DNA of 64,000 nucleotides from Bartonella sp. ML70XJBT.G (GCF_028618575.1 NZ_JAQITA010000007.1:45886-109885); one strand, 5' to 3'. Counted from the first letter of the stretch, positions 47,647 through 61,354 are shown. Notes: generated from the letters alone by a model not told the origin. Translations and numbers: made by a program.

Positions 47647-49107
47647 TTAAAATAATGCGGCTGCTGCCTTTTCTGCCAATTCCATGAACCAAACTCCAAA
47701 AAGCGTATAAAATAAAACAAATAATGCAGAAAGCCCAAGACAAAACTGCAGCTCTTTTGATAACACAACAAAAGATGCTTTTGCATCATCGAACCACATA
47801 ATTTTGATGACTCGTAAATAATAAAAAGCTCCAACAACAGACGCTATCATCCCAATAACTGCGAGGGGAGTCAGTCCAGCATGAACCGCAGCAGAAAATG
47901 TATACCATTTCCCAAAAAAACCAGCCATAGGTGGTATGCTTGCTAGAGAGAAAAGTTGTATTGTCATCACAACAGCCATAAACGGATTCGTCTTTATGAG
48001 CCCTGAAAGATCATAAATATTTTCAACATGTCCATTACTCGAGCGCATCCCAAGAATAAAAGCAAATGAACCAAGCGTCATACTAAGATAAATAGTCATA
48101 TAAAGAATAACACTTTTTATTCCAAGCATATCACCAGAAGCTAAACCAACAAGCGCATATCCCATATGACCAATTGATGAATAAGCCATTAAACGCTTAA
48201 TATTGCTTTGACCAATTGCAGCAAATGCACCAAGGAGCATCGATGTAATCGCCATGAAGACCAAAATTTGCTGCCATGCAGGCATAGAACCGTCAGTATT
48301 CTCCAGTGGAATAAAGGCCGTAACAATCACACGAATAATAAGTGCCATCGCGGCAATTTTAGGAGCTCCAGCAAAAAATGCTGTAATAGGTGTTGGCGCT
48401 CCTTCATAAACATCAGGTGTCCACATATGAAATGGAACAGCAGAAATTTTAAAAGCCAAACCCGCTAAAATAAAAACAATTGCAAAAATGACCCCCAATT
48501 GTAAGCTTTCACCTTTTAAAGCAATGGCTATTTCGTGAAAACCAATTTGACCAGTAAAGCCATAAAGCAGAGAAATACCATAAAGCAGTAATCCTGAAGA
48601 TAACGCTCCTAAAACAAAATATTTTATACCAGCTTCAGAAGATTTTACATTATCACGATTGATTGCAGCAAGAACATATAAAGCTAGGGATTGTAATTCC
48701 AACCCCATATAAAGTGATAGCATATTACCCGCTGAAATCATCAGCATCATGCCAAGAGTTGCAAAAAGAACCAGCACAGGAAATTCAAATATATTGAACT
48801 TTTGAGAACTGATAAAACCAACCGACATAATAACAGCAAAAAGTGCACCAACAAGCGTTAGAATTTTCATATAACGACCAAAAGAGTCAATAATGAGCGC
48901 ATTGGTTTGAAATAAGCCGCTTTTCGGAAAAACAACAATAATAATAATAGTTGCAACAAGAAGGGCAATGGCTAGACCCGTTACCGTTAAAAAGGAACGC
49001 GCACTGGAATAAACACCAATTAAAAGTAATGCAACGCCTCCTAATGCTATGAGAATCTCTGGAAGAATTAATACTAATTGTGCTATTATTTCAGTTTGCA
49101 TGTGCAT
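47647..49107 (-). CDS. nuoN: NADH-quinone oxidoreductase subunit N
   Basis: A 486-residue antiporter-like membrane subunit of complex I with about 14 hydrophobic segments. The conserved helix [20 protein letters not shown] and the proton-channel region [22 protein letters not shown] carry the key Lys residues. Follows nuoM by 10 bp. Confidence 0.96.
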   Translation of the reverse strand: MHMQTEIIAQLVLILPEILIALGGVALLLIGVYSSARSFLTVTGLAIALLVATIIIIVVFPKSGLFQTNALIIDSFGRYMKILTLVGALFAVIMSVGFISSQKFNIFEFPVLVLFATLGMMLMISAGNMLSLYMGLELQSLALYVLAAINRDNVKSSEAGIKYFVLGALSSGLLLYGISLLYGFTGQIGFHEIAIALKGESLQLGVIFAIVFILAGLAFKISAVPFHMWTPDVYEGAPTPITAFFAGAPKIAAMALIIRVIVTAFIPLENTDGSMPAWQQILVFMAITSMLLGAFAAIGQSNIKRLMAYSSIGHMGYALVGLASGDMLGIKSVILYMTIYLSMTLGSFAFILGMRSSNGHVENIYDLSGLIKTNPFMAVVMTIQLFSLASIPPMAGFFGKWYTFSAAVHAGLTPLAVIGMIASVVGAFYYLRVIKIMWFDDAKASFVVLSKELQFCLGLSALFVLFYTLFGVWFMELAEKAAAALF

Positions 49108-49117
49108 TCTTCCCTAT

Positions 49118-50587
49118 CTAGTGCAGTTTATTGATGAGGGCTTCTACGGAAAACGCCGTTGCTTTAAGAAGTGGCGTTGGATAGACACCAAAAAATATTG
49201 TAAGAACAACCATTGGATAAAGAATCAATTTCTCTCTTGAAGAAAGATCTATAAGGACTTTTAAATTCTCTTTATCCAAAGAACCAAAAACCACACGCCG
49301 ATAAAGATAAAGTGCATAGGCAGCCGATAAAATAACGCCAGTTGTAGCAAAAATAACAACCAATTTATTCACTCGAAAAACACCTATTAAGGTTAAGAAT
49401 TCACCTAAAAATCCTGAGCTACCAGGTAATCCAACATTTGCCATAGTAAAGATTAAGAAAACAACAGCATATTTGGGCATGTTATTCACTAAACCACCAA
49501 ATGCTGAAATTTCACGTGTATGCAAGCGATCATAAATAACTCCAACACAAAGAAATAAAGCTGCTGAAACAATTCCATGGGATAGCATCTGATAAATAGC
49601 TCCTTGGATAGCTTGTTCATTTGCAGCAAAAATCCCCATCGTCACGTACCCCATATGTGCTATTGAGGAATAGGCAATTAACTTTTTTATGTCATTTTGC
49701 ACAAGTGCAACCAACGATGTATAAATAATAGCGATAAGCGATAAGGTGAAAACTAAAGGTGCAAAATCAGCTGAAGCTATGGGAAACATTGGTAAAGAAA
49801 AACGCAGAAAACCATAACCACCTAATTTGAGCAAAACACCAGCCAAAATAACCGAACCTGCCGTTGGTGCTTCCACATGAGCATCAGGGAGCCATGTGTG
49901 AACTGGCCACATAGGCATTTTTACTGCAAAAGAAGCGAAAAATGCCAACCATAACCATATTTGCATATGTGCAGGAAATTGATAGTTGAGTAAAGTTGGG
50001 ATATCGAGTGTTCCAACCTGCCAGTACATAGCCATAAGAGCAACCAGCATCAGAACTGAACCAAGTAAAGTGTATAAGAAAAACTTTATACTTGCATAGA
50101 CACGACGTGCTCCACCCCAAACACCTATAATAATAAACATTGGGATGAGACTGCCTTCAAAAAACACATAGAACAATATTGCATCAAGAGCGCAAAAAAC
50201 ACCAATAATTGCAACTTCAAGGAGAAGAAAAGCAATCATGTAAGCTTTTAATCTATCTTTCACATTCTCCCAGCTTGCCAAAATACAAAAAGGCAAAAGA
50301 AAAGCTGAGAGAACAACAAAAAGAACAGAAATACCATCAACCCCCATATGATAGCTAATGCCACCCCCTAACCAATTGACTTTCTCAACCATTTGAAAAT
50401 GCGTGTTTGTATAATCAAAACCTGCCCAAATCACTAAGGAAATAATAAAAACAAACACAGTGGTAAAAAATGCTACATTGCGTATATTATGCCGTGCTGT
50501 CTCGCTATCATCTTTGATAAACAAAATGAGCAATACACCTACAAGCGGCAAAAATGTAACCGTAGAAAGAATAGGCCAATCGGTCAT
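49118..50587 (-). CDS. nuoM: NADH-quinone oxidoreductase subunit M
   Basis: A 489-residue antiporter-like subunit of complex [21 protein letters not shown] and [16 protein letters not shown] are the hallmark helices. The ATG at 50587 overlaps the nuoL stop as TGATG; a frame extending to 50614 would run into nuoL. Membrane-embedded, contributes to proton pumping. Confidence 0.96.
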   Translation of the reverse strand: MTDWPILSTVTFLPLVGVLLILFIKDDSETARHNIRNVAFFTTVFVFIISLVIWAGFDYTNTHFQMVEKVNWLGGGISYHMGVDGISVLFVVLSAFLLPFCILASWENVKDRLKAYMIAFLLLEVAIIGVFCALDAILFYVFFEGSLIPMFIIIGVWGGARRVYASIKFFLYTLLGSVLMLVALMAMYWQVGTLDIPTLLNYQFPAHMQIWLWLAFFASFAVKMPMWPVHTWLPDAHVEAPTAGSVILAGVLLKLGGYGFLRFSLPMFPIASADFAPLVFTLSLIAIIYTSLVALVQNDIKKLIAYSSIAHMGYVTMGIFAANEQAIQGAIYQMLSHGIVSAALFLCVGVIYDRLHTREISAFGGLVNNMPKYAVVFLIFTMANVGLPGSSGFLGEFLTLIGVFRVNKLVVIFATTGVILSAAYALYLYRRVVFGSLDKENLKVLIDLSSREKLILYPMVVLTIFFGVYPTPLLKATAFSVEALINKLH

Positions 50588-52554
50588 CAGTTCACGCCCC
50601 CGATCATCATCCATGTGATCAGCAATGCAACACCTATCAGCATCGCAAATGCATAGTGATAAAGATAGCCTGTTTGCATCCGAACAACTCTGTTCGTAAT
50701 ATCAACAACACGTGCTGCAATACCATTCGGACCTAGACCATCAATAATTTTCCCGTCCCCCACCTTCCAAAGAAAGAAACTTATTCTGAAAGCAGAACGA
50801 ACAAACAAAAAGTCATATAATTGATCAAAATACCATTTTTGGTACAGAAAGTTATACATCGCTGGCATAATTCCAGCCAACTTTTTGGGAAGAGACGGAA
50901 AAGAAATATAGAATAAATAAGCGATTGTAAATCCAAGAACCATCGCTATAAAGGGCGACCATTTTACCCAATTCAAAACATGATGCGCATCATGAAGAAT
51001 GTGGTTGTGACTGCTGGTAAATAATGCTCCCTTCCAAAAAGCATCATATAAGTCACCAAAAAAATAAGGCTGAAAAATAACACCGGCAAATATTGCTCCA
51101 AGAGATAAAATAAACAGTGGAATCAACATCACTGAGGGAGATTCATGAACATGATGCATAATATCAACTGTAGCGCGTGGTTTACCATGAAATGTCATAA
51201 AGATAAGCCGCCATGAGTAAAAACTTGTTAAGAAGGCAGCAAAAACAAGAAGATAGAAAGCATATCCTGAAGCAATATTATGTGATGCAAAAGCAGACTC
51301 TATAATCGCATCCTTGGAAAAAAAACCAGCCGTCCCAAAAACTGTTCCTGGAATTCCAACCCCTGTTAAGGCAATGGTGCCTATCATCATCATCCAATAA
51401 GTTATCTTTATATGCTTGCGTAACCCACCCATTTTTCGCATATCTTGTTCATCGGAGACAGCGTGAATGACAGAGCCCGCACCAAGAAACAAAAGAGCTT
51501 TAAAAAAAGCATGCGTAAAAAGATGAAAAACAGCTGCCCCATAAGCTCCAACACCAAGAGCGACAAACATATAACCAAGTTGTGAACATGTAGAATAAGC
51601 AATGACACGTTTAATATCATTCTGCACTAACCCCACCGTTGCTGCAAAAAATGCTGTCGTGGCTCCAACAATAACAATCACAGTCAAAGCAATTGAAGAA
51701 AGTTCAAAAATGGGCGACATACGCGCTACCATAAAGACACCAGCCGTTACCATTGTCGCTGCATGAATAAGCGCTGAGACAGGCGTTGGCCCCTCCATGG
51801 CATCAGGGAGCCATGTATGTAAAAGAAATTGTGCCGATTTTCCCATTGCACCAATAAATAACAAGAGACAAGTAACAGTAATGGCCGTTTGTCCATCAAA
51901 CTGCCAACCTAAAAACGTCACATTTTGTACGAAGCTATCGTCTGCCGCTTTGGCAAAAATAGAATTAAAATCAACCGATTGAAATAAAACAAAAATACTA
52001 AAGATTCCTAATAGAAAACCAAAATCTCCAACACGATTAACCACAAAAGCTTTCATCGCAGCTTTATTAGCAGAATCCCTCTGAAACCAAAAACCAATGA
52101 GCAAATAAGACGCAAGCCCCACACCTTCCCAGCCAAAAAACATCTGCAGTAAGTTATTGGATGTCACCAACATCAGCATCATAAATGTAAAGAGAGAAAG
52201 ATAAGAGAAAAAACGAGATCTTGAAGGATCATGGTGCATATAACCAATCGAATAAATATGCACTAATGCCGAAACACTGTTCACAACAATAAGCATAACA
52301 GCTGTTAATGTATCAATATGGAGAGCCCAATCAAAATTTAAACCACCAACATCAAGCCAATGCAATACCAAGACATCAACCACTGGACTATGACCAAGTG
52401 CAATCTTTAAAAAAGCAACCCATGACAGTGCAGCAACAATTACCATAAAGCTGCATGTTATCAATTCACTCGGGCGATCTCCTATAGTTTTTCCACCTAG
52501 TGAAGCAATTAAAAAGCCCAAAAGTGGAAGAAAGACAATCGTATAATACATCAC
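50587..52554 (-). CDS. nuoL: NADH-quinone oxidoreductase subunit L
   Basis: A 655-residue distal antiporter-like subunit of complex I, including the long C-terminal lateral helix. [33 protein letters not shown] (read in parts) and [14 protein letters not shown] are diagnostic. It starts 3 bp after the nuoK stop and overlaps nuoM by one base, so the three are translationally linked. Confidence 0.97.
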   Translation of the reverse strand: MMYYTIVFLPLLGFLIASLGGKTIGDRPSELITCSFMVIVAALSWVAFLKIALGHSPVVDVLVLHWLDVGGLNFDWALHIDTLTAVMLIVVNSVSALVHIYSIGYMHHDPSRSRFFSYLSLFTFMMLMLVTSNNLLQMFFGWEGVGLASYLLIGFWFQRDSANKAAMKAFVVNRVGDFGFLLGIFSIFVLFQSVDFNSIFAKAADDSFVQNVTFLGWQFDGQTAITVTCLLLFIGAMGKSAQFLLHTWLPDAMEGPTPVSALIHAATMVTAGVFMVARMSPIFELSSIALTVIVIVGATTAFFAATVGLVQNDIKRVIAYSTCSQLGYMFVALGVGAYGAAVFHLFTHAFFKALLFLGAGSVIHAVSDEQDMRKMGGLRKHIKITYWMMMIGTIALTGVGIPGTVFGTAGFFSKDAIIESAFASHNIASGYAFYLLVFAAFLTSFYSWRLIFMTFHGKPRATVDIMHHVHESPSVMLIPLFILSLGAIFAGVIFQPYFFGDLYDAFWKGALFTSSHNHILHDAHHVLNWVKWSPFIAMVLGFTIAYLFYISFPSLPKKLAGIMPAMYNFLYQKWYFDQLYDFLFVRSAFRISFFLWKVGDGKIIDGLGPNGIAARVVDITNRVVRMQTGYLYHYAFAMLIGVALLITWMMIGGVN

Positions 52555-52557
52555 TGG

Positions 52558-52866
52558 TTAGCCTTTCATTACATTAACATCTTCAACTGCAATAGAACCA
52601 CGATTACGGAAGAAAACAACAAGAATTGCCAAACCAATTGCAGCTTCAGCAGCTGCTACTGTTAAGATAAATAAGGCAAATATCTGCCCCACAAGATCAT
52701 GAAGAAATGCTGAAAATGCAACAAAATTGAGATTAACTGAAAGCAATATAAGCTCAATGGACATCAAGATAATAATGACATTCTTTCTGTTGAGAAAAAT
52801 ACCAGCAATACCGATTGTAAACATCAAAGCAGAAACGATGAGATAATGTGTAATATCGATGTGCAT
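52558..52866 (-). CDS. nuoK: NADH-quinone oxidoreductase subunit K
   Basis: A 102-residue membrane subunit with three helices. [20 protein letters not shown] and the second helix with the conserved Glu ([13 protein letters not shown]) match the family. Length is normal for NuoK. Confidence 0.96.
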   Translation of the reverse strand: MHIDITHYLIVSALMFTIGIAGIFLNRKNVIIILMSIELILLSVNLNFVAFSAFLHDLVGQIFALFILTVAAAEAAIGLAILVVFFRNRGSIAVEDVNVMKG

Positions 52867-52875
52867 AGCCCCCCC

Positions 52876-53496
52876 TTAAATGCCCTTGCCTGATTCAACT
52901 TTTTTGATTTCAATTGCACTTTCTACTGTCCGAGAAACTTGCACTGCTATAGATTGCCGCTTTACACCTGACTTATGGCGCAGTGTTAAAACAATTGCAC
53001 CAATCATTGCAATTAATAAAATGATTCCAGCTGTTTGAAAATAGAAAACATAATCTGTATAAATGATATCACCTAATGCCTGTGTATTTGTTCGCTGTGC
53101 TAAATCTGGCATTGGCTGGGTAATGTGTGTTTTAAGAACTGGAGAAAAATGGCTACTGACAAAAACGACAATTAATTCTACAGCAACAATGCCCCCAACA
53201 AGAGCTCCAATAGGAGCATACCGAAGCGCACCACTTTTTAACTCAGCGAAATCAACATCAAGCATCATAACGACAAATAAGAATAAAACAGCTACAGCAC
53301 CAACATAAACAACGAGGAGAATCAGTCCCAAAAATTCTGCCCCTGCAAGCAAAAACAAAGCTGCAGCATTAAAAAATGCCAATATTAAAAATAAAACAGA
53401 ATGCACAGGATTTCGTGCAGTTACAACAATAACCGCACTTGCAAGCATAATAAAAGCAAATAAATAGAAAAATGCCGCTGCTAGATCTGTTAGCAT
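52876..53496 (-). CDS. nuoJ: NADH-quinone oxidoreductase subunit J
   Basis: A 206-residue membrane subunit with five hydrophobic segments. NPVHSVLFLILAFFNAAALFL is the typical second helix and GAVAVLFLFVVMML the conserved third helix. The C-terminal 40 residues are a polar tail (SIAVQVSRTVESAIEIKKVE) not needed for the fold. Lies 9 bp before nuoK. Confidence 0.95.
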   Translation of the reverse strand: MLTDLAAAFFYLFAFIMLASAVIVVTARNPVHSVLFLILAFFNAAALFLLAGAEFLGLILLVVYVGAVAVLFLFVVMMLDVDFAELKSGALRYAPIGALVGGIVAVELIVVFVSSHFSPVLKTHITQPMPDLAQRTNTQALGDIIYTDYVFYFQTAGIILLIAMIGAIVLTLRHKSGVKRQSIAVQVSRTVESAIEIKKVESGKGI

Positions 53497-53588
53497 AGGC
53501 TTCTCCTTATTAACTACAAAATTGGTACAAAATTTTATACCAGATTACAATTTATCGGAAAAATTATCCGACACCTCAAATGATGCAC

Positions 53589-54080
53589 TTAACGATAAGG
53601 CGCATCTATCAATATATTGCGAGCAATTTCTCGCTCCCAGCGATCTCCATTCATTAAAAGCTTTTCTTTATCATAGTAAAGTTCTTCTCGCGTTTCTGTG
53701 GCGAATTCAAAATTTGGTCCTTCTACAATAGCTTCAACTGGACAAGCTTCTTGACAAAAACCACAGTAAATACACTTCACCATATCTATATCATAACGAA
53801 CGGTTCTACGCGTACCGTCATTACGCCTCGGCCCTGCTTCAATGGTAATCGCTTGTGCGGGACAAATTGCTTCACACAATTTACAAGCAATACAACGTTC
53901 TTCACCATTTGGATAACGACGTAGCGCATGTTCTCCTCGAAAACGCTCAGAAACAAAACCCTTTTCATAAGGATAATTAATCGTAGGCTTTGGTGCAAAA
54001 AACTGACGCATGGCTAAGAAAAAAGCACTCACAAATTCTAATAAAAGGAGTGACTTTGCTGCCTGAAAAAGACCTGACAT
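53589..54080 (-). CDS. nuoI: NADH-quinone oxidoreductase subunit I
   Basis: A 163-residue peripheral subunit carrying two [4Fe-4S] clusters (N6a and N6b): [16 protein letters not shown] and [16 protein letters not shown]. The start at 54080 ([16 protein letters not shown]) gives the normal length; an open frame to 54173 overlaps nuoH. Its clusters depend on the suf products encoded earlier in the window. Confidence 0.96.
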   Translation of the reverse strand: MSGLFQAAKSLLLLEFVSAFFLAMRQFFAPKPTINYPYEKGFVSERFRGEHALRRYPNGEERCIACKLCEAICPAQAITIEAGPRRNDGTRRTVRYDIDMVKCIYCGFCQEACPVEAIVEGPNFEFATETREELYYDKEKLLMNGDRWEREIARNILIDAPYR

Positions 54081-54094
54081 CGTAAAAACTCCTC

Positions 54095-55144
54095 TTAAGC
54101 AAAACCAGTATACTTTAAAAACGCAGCAGTTATGACAACCATTGCTAGTGAGAGAGGAAGAAAAACCTTCCAACCAAGCCGCATGAGTTGGTCATAGCGA
54201 TAACGTGGCACAAACGCCTTGACCATAGCAAACCAAAAAAATACAAAGCAAACTTTTAAAACAAACCAAATAACACCAGGAACCCAATTAAGCCACCAAA
54301 CATTTAAAGGAGGCAACCAACCACCTAAAAATAAAATAGTTGTTAATGCACACATTAAAACAATAGCAACATATTCTCCAAGAAAAAAGAGCATGTAAGG
54401 CGTTGAAGAATATTCAACCATGTGGCCAGCAACAAGCTCAGATTCTGCTTCTACTAAATCAAAGGGAGGGCGATTTGTCTCGGCAAGTGCGGAAATGAAA
54501 AAGATAATAAACATCGGAAAAAGAACAAGCCAATTCCAATCAAGAAAACTGTTAAAAGGAAGACCAAGAGCCGTTCCAAACCCATGAGTTTGTTGATAAA
54601 CAATGGTTGTGAGATCCAGTGAACCACTTATTAAAATGACTGTTACAAGTACAAAACCAATGGAAACCTCATAAGAAACCATCTGTGCTGCTGAACGAAG
54701 AGCTCCTAAGAAAGGGTATTTGGAATTGGATGCCCATCCTCCCATAATAACGCCATACACTTCAAGAGATGAAATAGCTAAGATATAAAGCAAACCAACA
54801 TTAATATGTGCAATCTCCCAACCCTCATTAACGGGGATAACGGCCCACGTTGACAAAGCAAGTGTTGCCGAAACAAACGGTGCCAAAAGAAAAACACCCT
54901 TATTCGCACCAGCAGGGATAATAGGCTCCTTAACAACAAATTTAATTAAATCTGCAAAAGACTGCAACAATCCCCACGGACCAACAACATTTGGACCACG
55001 CCGTAATTGCACCGCCGCCCAAATTTTTCTATCCGCGTAAAGAAGATAAGCAACTAAAACCAAGAGAACAACCAAAAGGAGAAGTGTTTTGCCAACGATA
55101 ATGAGTAATGGTAATAGCCAAGTCATAAAGAAATCATACATCAT
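54095..55144 (-). CDS. nuoH: NADH-quinone oxidoreductase subunit H
   Basis: A 349-residue membrane subunit at the quinone-binding end of the membrane arm. [22 protein letters not shown] and [19 protein letters not shown] (both family signatures) are exact. About eight hydrophobic segments. Lies 14 bp before nuoI. Confidence 0.97.
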   Translation of the reverse strand: MMYDFFMTWLLPLLIIVGKTLLLLVVLLVLVAYLLYADRKIWAAVQLRRGPNVVGPWGLLQSFADLIKFVVKEPIIPAGANKGVFLLAPFVSATLALSTWAVIPVNEGWEIAHINVGLLYILAISSLEVYGVIMGGWASNSKYPFLGALRSAAQMVSYEVSIGFVLVTVILISGSLDLTTIVYQQTHGFGTALGLPFNSFLDWNWLVLFPMFIIFFISALAETNRPPFDLVEAESELVAGHMVEYSSTPYMLFFLGEYVAIVLMCALTTILFLGGWLPPLNVWWLNWVPGVIWFVLKVCFVFFWFAMVKAFVPRYRYDQLMRLGWKVFLPLSLAMVVITAAFLKYTGFA

Positions 55145-55163
55145 TATTCTTTTCCCTCTGCCC

Positions 55164-57236
55164 CTACTCTACAGCTTGCGTGGCACGATTTTTCGCAAGA
55201 GATGAACATTCAGCCATAACTGCAGAAGCACGCGCTATCGGATTTGTCAAATAAAAGTCCCTAACCATAGAAGTAAATGCTTGCCGTTCCAGAGCAATCA
55301 TATGTGAACCAAGCGCTTTAAGATTATCTATATCAGAAGGTATGATATCATCAATGGCACAAAGATGCGGATAATCATTAAAGAGTTTCTGTCTTAACTG
55401 AGAAAGGGAATCAAATGGAAGCTTTTTCCCTAAAATATCCGATAAAGCACGTAAAATTGCCCAATCTTCTTTCGCCTCACCTGGAGCAAAACCAGCCCGA
55501 TTCGTCATTTGCACACGTCCTTCTGTATTCACATAAAGTCCTGATTTTTCAGTATAAGCTGATGCTGGCAAAATAACATCAGCAGCATGTGCACCATTAT
55601 CACCGTGGCTACCAATATAAATTGTAAACGCTTTTACATTGGCTAGTTCTACTTCATCAGCACCAAGTAAAAATAAAACTTCACAGGTTTTAAGAATATT
55701 TGCAACCCCAAGCTCAGAAGTAAAACCAATGTCCAATCCCCCAACCGTTGATGCTGCATTGTGAAGAACTGCAAAGCCATTCCATTCCTGGCTCAGAGCT
55801 CCAACACTATCAGCTAATTTGGCAAGATTTTTTACAATAGCTAAACCTTCTTTACCTGAAACAGCCCCCTCCCCAATCAGGATAAGCGGCCTTTTCGCTT
55901 CTTTTAAGACATTAAAATACGCATCTTCTCCACGAATAAGCGCACTCAATGCATCAGTACCAGCTCCAAGATAAGAATAAGGATACCGTAAGTCGACTTT
56001 CTCACCAATTAAAGCGATGGGAAACTGTCCCATCCGTTGACGCTTTAAAATACGCGCATTTAAAACAGCCGCTTCATGGCGCGGATTAGAGCCCACGATA
56101 AGCAATGCGTCAGCCTGTTCAATACCTGCAATCGTTGGATTAAAAATATAACTTGAACGTCCTAATTCAGAAGATAAAGCCATTCCTCTTTGACGACAAT
56201 CAAAGATGTTAGACCCTAGTGAAATGAGTAATTTTTTAAGTGCATACATTTCTTCAATGGAGGCAAGATCTCCTGCAATTGCCCCTATTTTTTCTGGCAA
56301 GGTTTTAGAAAGCACCATTTTAATTTTTTCAAACGCTTCTGTCCAACTTACAGGTTGAAGTTTTCCATCTTTGCGTACATATGGCCTATCAAGGCGCTGT
56401 GTACGTAACCCATCCCAAATAAAACGCGTCTTATCAGAAATCCACTCCTCATTTACATCTTCATTTGTCCGCGGCATAATCCGCATGACTTCACGACCAC
56501 GGCTATCAATGCGGATTGCACTCCCAAGTGCATCCATGACATCAATCGATTCTGTTTTACTCAATTCCCAAGGACGTGCATGAAATGCATAAGGTTTTGA
56601 AGTTAAAGCTCCAACGGGACAAAGATCAATAACATTGCCTTGCAACTCAGACGTCATGGCTTTTTCAAGATATGTCGTAATTTCAGCATCTTCACCACGA
56701 CCGATCAATCCAAGTTCAGAAATACCTGCTACTTCTGTCGTAAAACGAACACAACGTGTGCAATGAATGCAGCGTGTCATAACAGTTTTTACAAGTGGTC
56801 CAATATATTTATCTTCTACAGCACGCTTATTTTCTGTATATCGAGAGCAATCACGTCCATAGAGCATTGCTTGATCTTGAAGATCACATTCCCCGCCCTG
56901 ATCACAGACAGGACAATCCAAAGGATGGTTGATGAGAAGAAACTCCATCACACCTTCACGTGCTTTTTTTACCATCTCTGTATTGGTAAAAATTTCTGGC
57001 GCCTCACCATTAGGCCCTGATCGTAAATCACGAACACCCATAGCACAAGATGCTTGAGGTTTTGGAGGTCCCCCCTTAACCTCAATCAAGCACATGCGAC
57101 AATTTCCAGCAATTGACAAAGTTTCATGAAAACAAAAACGTGGCACTTCAGCACCAGCAGCTTCAGCAGCTTGAAGCAACGTGTAGTAATCAGGGACTTC
57201 AATCTCTTTACCATCAACTTTGATATTTATCATCAC
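55164..57236 (-). CDS. nuoG: NADH-quinone oxidoreductase subunit G
   Basis: A 690-residue peripheral subunit. The N-terminal ferredoxin-like domain binds [2Fe-2S] ([15 protein letters not shown]), followed by the His-Cys [4Fe-4S] site ([17 protein letters not shown]) and a further CIHCTRC cluster. The rest is the molybdopterin-oxidoreductase fold without cofactor function. Length fits alphaproteobacterial NuoG, which is shorter than that of E. coli. Confidence 0.96.
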   Translation of the reverse strand: MMINIKVDGKEIEVPDYYTLLQAAEAAGAEVPRFCFHETLSIAGNCRMCLIEVKGGPPKPQASCAMGVRDLRSGPNGEAPEIFTNTEMVKKAREGVMEFLLINHPLDCPVCDQGGECDLQDQAMLYGRDCSRYTENKRAVEDKYIGPLVKTVMTRCIHCTRCVRFTTEVAGISELGLIGRGEDAEITTYLEKAMTSELQGNVIDLCPVGALTSKPYAFHARPWELSKTESIDVMDALGSAIRIDSRGREVMRIMPRTNEDVNEEWISDKTRFIWDGLRTQRLDRPYVRKDGKLQPVSWTEAFEKIKMVLSKTLPEKIGAIAGDLASIEEMYALKKLLISLGSNIFDCRQRGMALSSELGRSSYIFNPTIAGIEQADALLIVGSNPRHEAAVLNARILKRQRMGQFPIALIGEKVDLRYPYSYLGAGTDALSALIRGEDAYFNVLKEAKRPLILIGEGAVSGKEGLAIVKNLAKLADSVGALSQEWNGFAVLHNAASTVGGLDIGFTSELGVANILKTCEVLFLLGADEVELANVKAFTIYIGSHGDNGAHAADVILPASAYTEKSGLYVNTEGRVQMTNRAGFAPGEAKEDWAILRALSDILGKKLPFDSLSQLRQKLFNDYPHLCAIDDIIPSDIDNLKALGSHMIALERQAFTSMVRDFYLTNPIARASAVMAECSSLAKNRATQAVE

Positions 57237-57297
57237 TCATCCAGCCTGCGGATAATCCACTTAAATTTGTATTCATTGCTTTATAAAACAAAAACCT

Positions 57298-58605
57298 CTA
57301 TCCAACCGCTTCTAAAGCAGGATTTTTTCTTTGCACGACATTTCGCGTATAATCATCAATTCTACGCTCAATTTCTGGACGAAAATTACGTATCAAACCC
57401 TGTATAGGCCATGCAGCTGCATCACCAAGAGCGCAAATAGTATGTCCTTCTACTTGTTTAGATACCTCAAACAAAAGGTCAATCTCGCGCTTTTGCGCTC
57501 TTCCTTCAACCATACGCCCTAAAAGACGCATCATCCACCCCGTACCTTCACGACACGGTGTACACTGACCACAGCTTTCATGCTTGAAGAAAGCAGCTAT
57601 ACGCCAAATTGCTTTAATAATATCAGTTGATTTATCCATAACAATGACACCCCCAGTGCCAAAAGAAGATCCTACATCACGCATTCCATCAAAATCCATG
57701 ATCGCATCAACCATATCCTCTCCACGAACAACTGGACAAGAAGCACCTCCTGGAATAACTGCTAAAAGATTATTCCACCCACCACGAATACCGCCTGTAT
57801 GTTTTTCAATTAACTCACGAAAAGAAACACCAAGAGCTTCTTCAAATGTACAAGGCGCATTGACATGCCCTGAAACCATAAACAATTTCGTTCCAACGTT
57901 ATTTGCACGTCCAATCGAGGAAAACCAAGAAGCCCCCCGACGCAAAATCGTTGGAACAACGGCGATAGATTCCACATTGTTGACGGTCGTTGGACATCCA
58001 TAAATTCCCATATTCGCAGGAAATGGTGGCTTAAGTCGCGGTTGACCCTTTTTTCCTTCAAGGCTCTCAAGAAGAGCCGTTTCTTCACCACAAATATAAG
58101 CTCCCGCACCATGATGAATAATAATATCGCATGCATGTCCATATTTCGTTTTTTTGCCAAGTAAACCTGCACTATAACATTCATCAACAGCAGCTTGCAG
58201 CGCTTCACGCTCACGAATATATTCACCGCGAATATAAATAAAAGCAACATTTGCTCCCATGGCAAAAGTAGCAATTGCACATCCTTCAATGAGAGTATGG
58301 GGATCATGGCGTAAAATATCACGGTCTTTACATGTTCCAGGCTCTGACTCATCCGCGTTTACAACCAAATAATGAGGACGACCATCACTTTGTTTGGGCA
58401 TAAATGACCATTTCATTCCAGTAGGGAAACCCGCACCACCACGCCCACGCAAACCTGATGCCTTCACCTCATCAATGATCCAGTCACGGCCTTTTTCAAT
58501 AATCGCCTTGGTCCCATCCCAATGCCCGCGCGACATTGCAGCTTTTAGTGATTTATCTTTTAAACCATAAATATTGGTGAAAATGCGATCCTTATCAGCT
58601 AGCAT
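57298..58605 (-). CDS. nuoF: NADH-quinone oxidoreductase subunit F
   Basis: A 435-residue subunit where NADH is oxidised by [19 protein letters not shown] is the NADH/FMN site, and [16 protein letters not shown] holds the N3 [4Fe-4S] ligands. It forms the NADH module with NuoE and NuoG and lies 147 bp after nuoE. Confidence 0.97.
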   Translation of the reverse strand: MLADKDRIFTNIYGLKDKSLKAAMSRGHWDGTKAIIEKGRDWIIDEVKASGLRGRGGAGFPTGMKWSFMPKQSDGRPHYLVVNADESEPGTCKDRDILRHDPHTLIEGCAIATFAMGANVAFIYIRGEYIREREALQAAVDECYSAGLLGKKTKYGHACDIIIHHGAGAYICGEETALLESLEGKKGQPRLKPPFPANMGIYGCPTTVNNVESIAVVPTILRRGASWFSSIGRANNVGTKLFMVSGHVNAPCTFEEALGVSFRELIEKHTGGIRGGWNNLLAVIPGGASCPVVRGEDMVDAIMDFDGMRDVGSSFGTGGVIVMDKSTDIIKAIWRIAAFFKHESCGQCTPCREGTGWMMRLLGRMVEGRAQKREIDLLFEVSKQVEGHTICALGDAAAWPIQGLIRNFRPEIERRIDDYTRNVVQRKNPALEAVG

Positions 58606-58752
58606 ACCCCACCTTTTTTTCTATTACCCGTAGCATTTTTAGCTTTTCCTCAAACGCAATTCTTAAATATTTTTTCAAAAATTTTTATTTTTCATCAAAT
58701 GTCTCTGCAATGAATAAAACAATAAAATATCTTTTATCAGAAAAAATATTTA

Positions 58753-59418
58753 TTATGCTTCCATTCCTTCTTTATCCTTTTTCTTTGAAGATTTCAGCGA
58801 CTTCTTTTCTTCATCAATAAGGGAAGTTAAACCACTAATCGGCTCCGATGATTGACGGCTATTTTGTGGACCAACCGCTATCTCAGAACCTTTTCCCGCT
58901 TCAAATGCATCAATAATTTCTTCAAGACGTTCAGCTGTAAGATCTTCATAAGTATCTTTAAAAATCATAACCATGGGAGCATTAACACAAGCACCAAGAC
59001 ACTCTACCTCTTCCCATGATAATGTTCCATCCGGATTGGTGACAAAAGGATCATGATGAATTTTCTTCTGACAAACTTTAATCAATTCATCAGATCCACG
59101 TAACATACAGGGCGTTGTTCCACAAACTTGAATATGTGCTTTTGTCCCAACGGGTTTGAGTTGAAACTGAGTATAAAAAGTTGCAACTTCTAGAACACGA
59201 ATGTAAGCCATGGAAAGAATCTGAGCAATATGCTCAATCGCAGCACGTGTCACCCAGCCATCTTGCTCTTGAGCGCGCATGAGCAATGGAATAACAGCAG
59301 ACTGCTCACGCCCGACAGGATATTTTTCTATAGTATTTTTCACCCATATCTGATTTTCTTTTGTAAAAGAAAACTCTCTAGGCTGATAGATATCATCTGC
59401 AAGACGGCGTACGGACAT
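58753..59418 (-). CDS. nuoE: NADH-quinone oxidoreductase subunit E
   Basis: A 221-residue subunit with the N1a [2Fe-2S] cluster; ligands are in VCGTTPCMLRG and VECLGACVNAPM. The N-terminal helical part has VTRAAIEHIAQIL and VATFYTQF. The last 50 residues are a Lys/Ser-rich extension (EEKKSLKSSKKKDKEG). Start overlaps the nuoD stop (TAATG). Confidence 0.96.
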   Translation of the reverse strand: MSVRRLADDIYQPREFSFTKENQIWVKNTIEKYPVGREQSAVIPLLMRAQEQDGWVTRAAIEHIAQILSMAYIRVLEVATFYTQFQLKPVGTKAHIQVCGTTPCMLRGSDELIKVCQKKIHHDPFVTNPDGTLSWEEVECLGACVNAPMVMIFKDTYEDLTAERLEEIIDAFEAGKGSEIAVGPQNSRQSSEPISGLTSLIDEEKKSLKSSKKKDKEGMEA

Positions 59419-60608
59419 TAGCGATCAACCTCCCCAAAAACAATATCAATCGAACCTAAAATAGCGGTAGCATCCGCCAACATATGCCCTCTGGTTAAAA
59501 AATCCATAGCTTGAAGATGAGCAAAACCAGGAGCACGCAACTTGACACGATAAGGTTTATTCGTACCATCAGAAACAAGATAAACTCCAAACTCACCCTT
59601 TGGAGCTTCCACAGCAGCATATACCTCACCAGGAGGGGTGTGAAAACCTTCAGTATAAAGTTTAAAATGATGAATAAGCGCCTCCATCGAACTTTTCATT
59701 TCGCTCCGCTTGGGGGGCACAATTTTACGATCTAAACTCGAAACTGGTCCATTTTTTTCAGTACTAAGCAAGCGATCTACGCATTGGCGCATAATTTTTG
59801 CTGATTGACGCATCTCTTCCATACGAATCAAATAACGATCATAACAATCACTATTCTTACCTACAGGAATATCAAATTCCATTTCATCATAACACTCATA
59901 AGGTTGGCTCTTCCGCAAATCCCATGCTACACCGGCTCCACGAATCATAACCCCAGAAAAACCACGCGCCCAAGCCTCATCAATACTCACAACTCCAATA
60001 TCTACATTACGCTGCTTAAAAATCCGATTTGGCGTTATAAGTGCATCAAGCTTACCAAGAGCAACAAGAAACGGATCAATAAAATTACCAATATCTTCAA
60101 TTAAAGACTCTGGTAAATCTTGGTGTACACCACCAGGGCGAAAATAATTGGCATGAAGACGTGCGCCACACGCACGCTCATAAAAAATCATCAATCTTTC
60201 ACGTTGTTCAAATCCCCAAAGTGGTGGTGTCAGAGCACCAACATCCATTGCCTGCGTTGTTACATTCAGTAAATGATTAAGAATACGCCCAATTTCAGAA
60301 AACAAAACACGTATTAACTGCCCTCTTTTTGGAACTTCGACGCCCAACAATTTCTCAATAGCAAGTACAAAAGCATGCTCTTGATTCATAGGAGCAACAT
60401 AATCTAAACGATCCAAATAAGGGCCCGCTTGAAGATAGGTTTTTGTTTCCATTAATTTTTCGGTACCGCGATGCAACAATCCAATATGCGGATCCACACG
60501 CTCAACAACTTCACCGTCCAATTCCAGAACCATGCGCAAAACCCCATGCGCTGCAGGATGCTGCGGTCCAAAATTGATATTAAAGTTCCGAACATTGACC
60601 TCAGCCAC
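59418..60608 (-). CDS. nuoD: NADH-quinone oxidoreductase subunit D
   Basis: A 396-residue 49-kDa subunit lining the quinone pocket. [17 protein letters not shown] at the start and the C-terminal [12 protein letters not shown] are exact family signatures. I chose GTG at 60608 because AAGGGG lies 6 bp upstream; a TTG two codons earlier is the alternative. 121 bp separate it from nuoC. Confidence 0.96.
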   Translation of the reverse strand: MAEVNVRNFNINFGPQHPAAHGVLRMVLELDGEVVERVDPHIGLLHRGTEKLMETKTYLQAGPYLDRLDYVAPMNQEHAFVLAIEKLLGVEVPKRGQLIRVLFSEIGRILNHLLNVTTQAMDVGALTPPLWGFEQRERLMIFYERACGARLHANYFRPGGVHQDLPESLIEDIGNFIDPFLVALGKLDALITPNRIFKQRNVDIGVVSIDEAWARGFSGVMIRGAGVAWDLRKSQPYECYDEMEFDIPVGKNSDCYDRYLIRMEEMRQSAKIMRQCVDRLLSTEKNGPVSSLDRKIVPPKRSEMKSSMEALIHHFKLYTEGFHTPPGEVYAAVEAPKGEFGVYLVSDGTNKPYRVKLRAPGFAHLQAMDFLTRGHMLADATAILGSIDIVFGEVDR

Positions 60609-60729
60609 AATCAACCCCTTGCTTTTCTAAAAAACTTCATATCAAATATTAATAAAAACGCTCATTATACTAAGAACTCGGTTATTCTAAGAATTGATAC
60701 TCTCATCTTAAGCCTTACCTGCTTCAATA

Positions 60730-61341
60730 TCATTTATTGACATTCCCTTTTTCATCACATGGTAAAACATGTTGCCCTCCTTCCCAAGGAGAAAGAAAGT
60801 CGAAACTGCGCATCTCTTGGCGTAAAACAACCGGCTCATAAATCACTCTCTTTACCTCATTATCATAACGACATTCAACAAATCCAGTTACAGGAAAGTC
60901 TTTGCGCAAAGGATGCCCCTCGAAACCATAATCCGTTAAAATCCGCCTTAAATCAGGATGCCCTGAAAATAAAATTCCATACATATCATATGTTTCACGC
61001 TCATACCACTCTGCCCCAGGGTAAATAGAACATGCAGAGGCAACGGGAGTATTTTCATCAGTACGCACTTTAACACGCAAGCGCAAATTCTCGCGAGGAG
61101 ACAAGAGCTGGTAAGAAACATCAAAACGTTTATCACGAAATGGATAATCAACACCGCTAATATCTGTAATATTAATAAACTGACAGCGCGAATCATCACG
61201 AACAAACATTAAAACGTCTGTAATTGCATCAAGACGCGATACAATAGTCAATTCACCAAATGCCAAGACGGTTTCTTCAAGCTTATCGCCTAATCTGTTT
61301 TTCAAATAGATAGCAAGTTCAACCAATGTTTCATTCATCAT
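60730..61341 (-). CDS. nuoC: NADH-quinone oxidoreductase subunit C
   Basis: A 203-residue 30-kDa subunit. [24 protein letters not shown] (read in parts) is the family signature. Separate from nuoD, unlike the fused nuoCD of E. coli. ATG at 61341 is one codon after an in-frame GTG. Confidence 0.95.
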   Translation of the reverse strand: MMNETLVELAIYLKNRLGDKLEETVLAFGELTIVSRLDAITDVLMFVRDDSRCQFINITDISGVDYPFRDKRFDVSYQLLSPRENLRLRVKVRTDENTPVASACSIYPGAEWYERETYDMYGILFSGHPDLRRILTDYGFEGHPLRKDFPVTGFVECRYDNEVKRVIYEPVVLRQEMRSFDFLSPWEGGQHVLPCDEKGNVNK

Positions 61342-61354
61342 CACAATGAAGCCT

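Noticed and set aside
47646..47837. 64-residue N-terminal extension of birA
   Set aside because: It lies wholly within nuoN in another frame; the ATG at 47645 directly after the nuoN stop gives the normal biotin ligase N-terminus, so there is no hidden DNA-binding domain.
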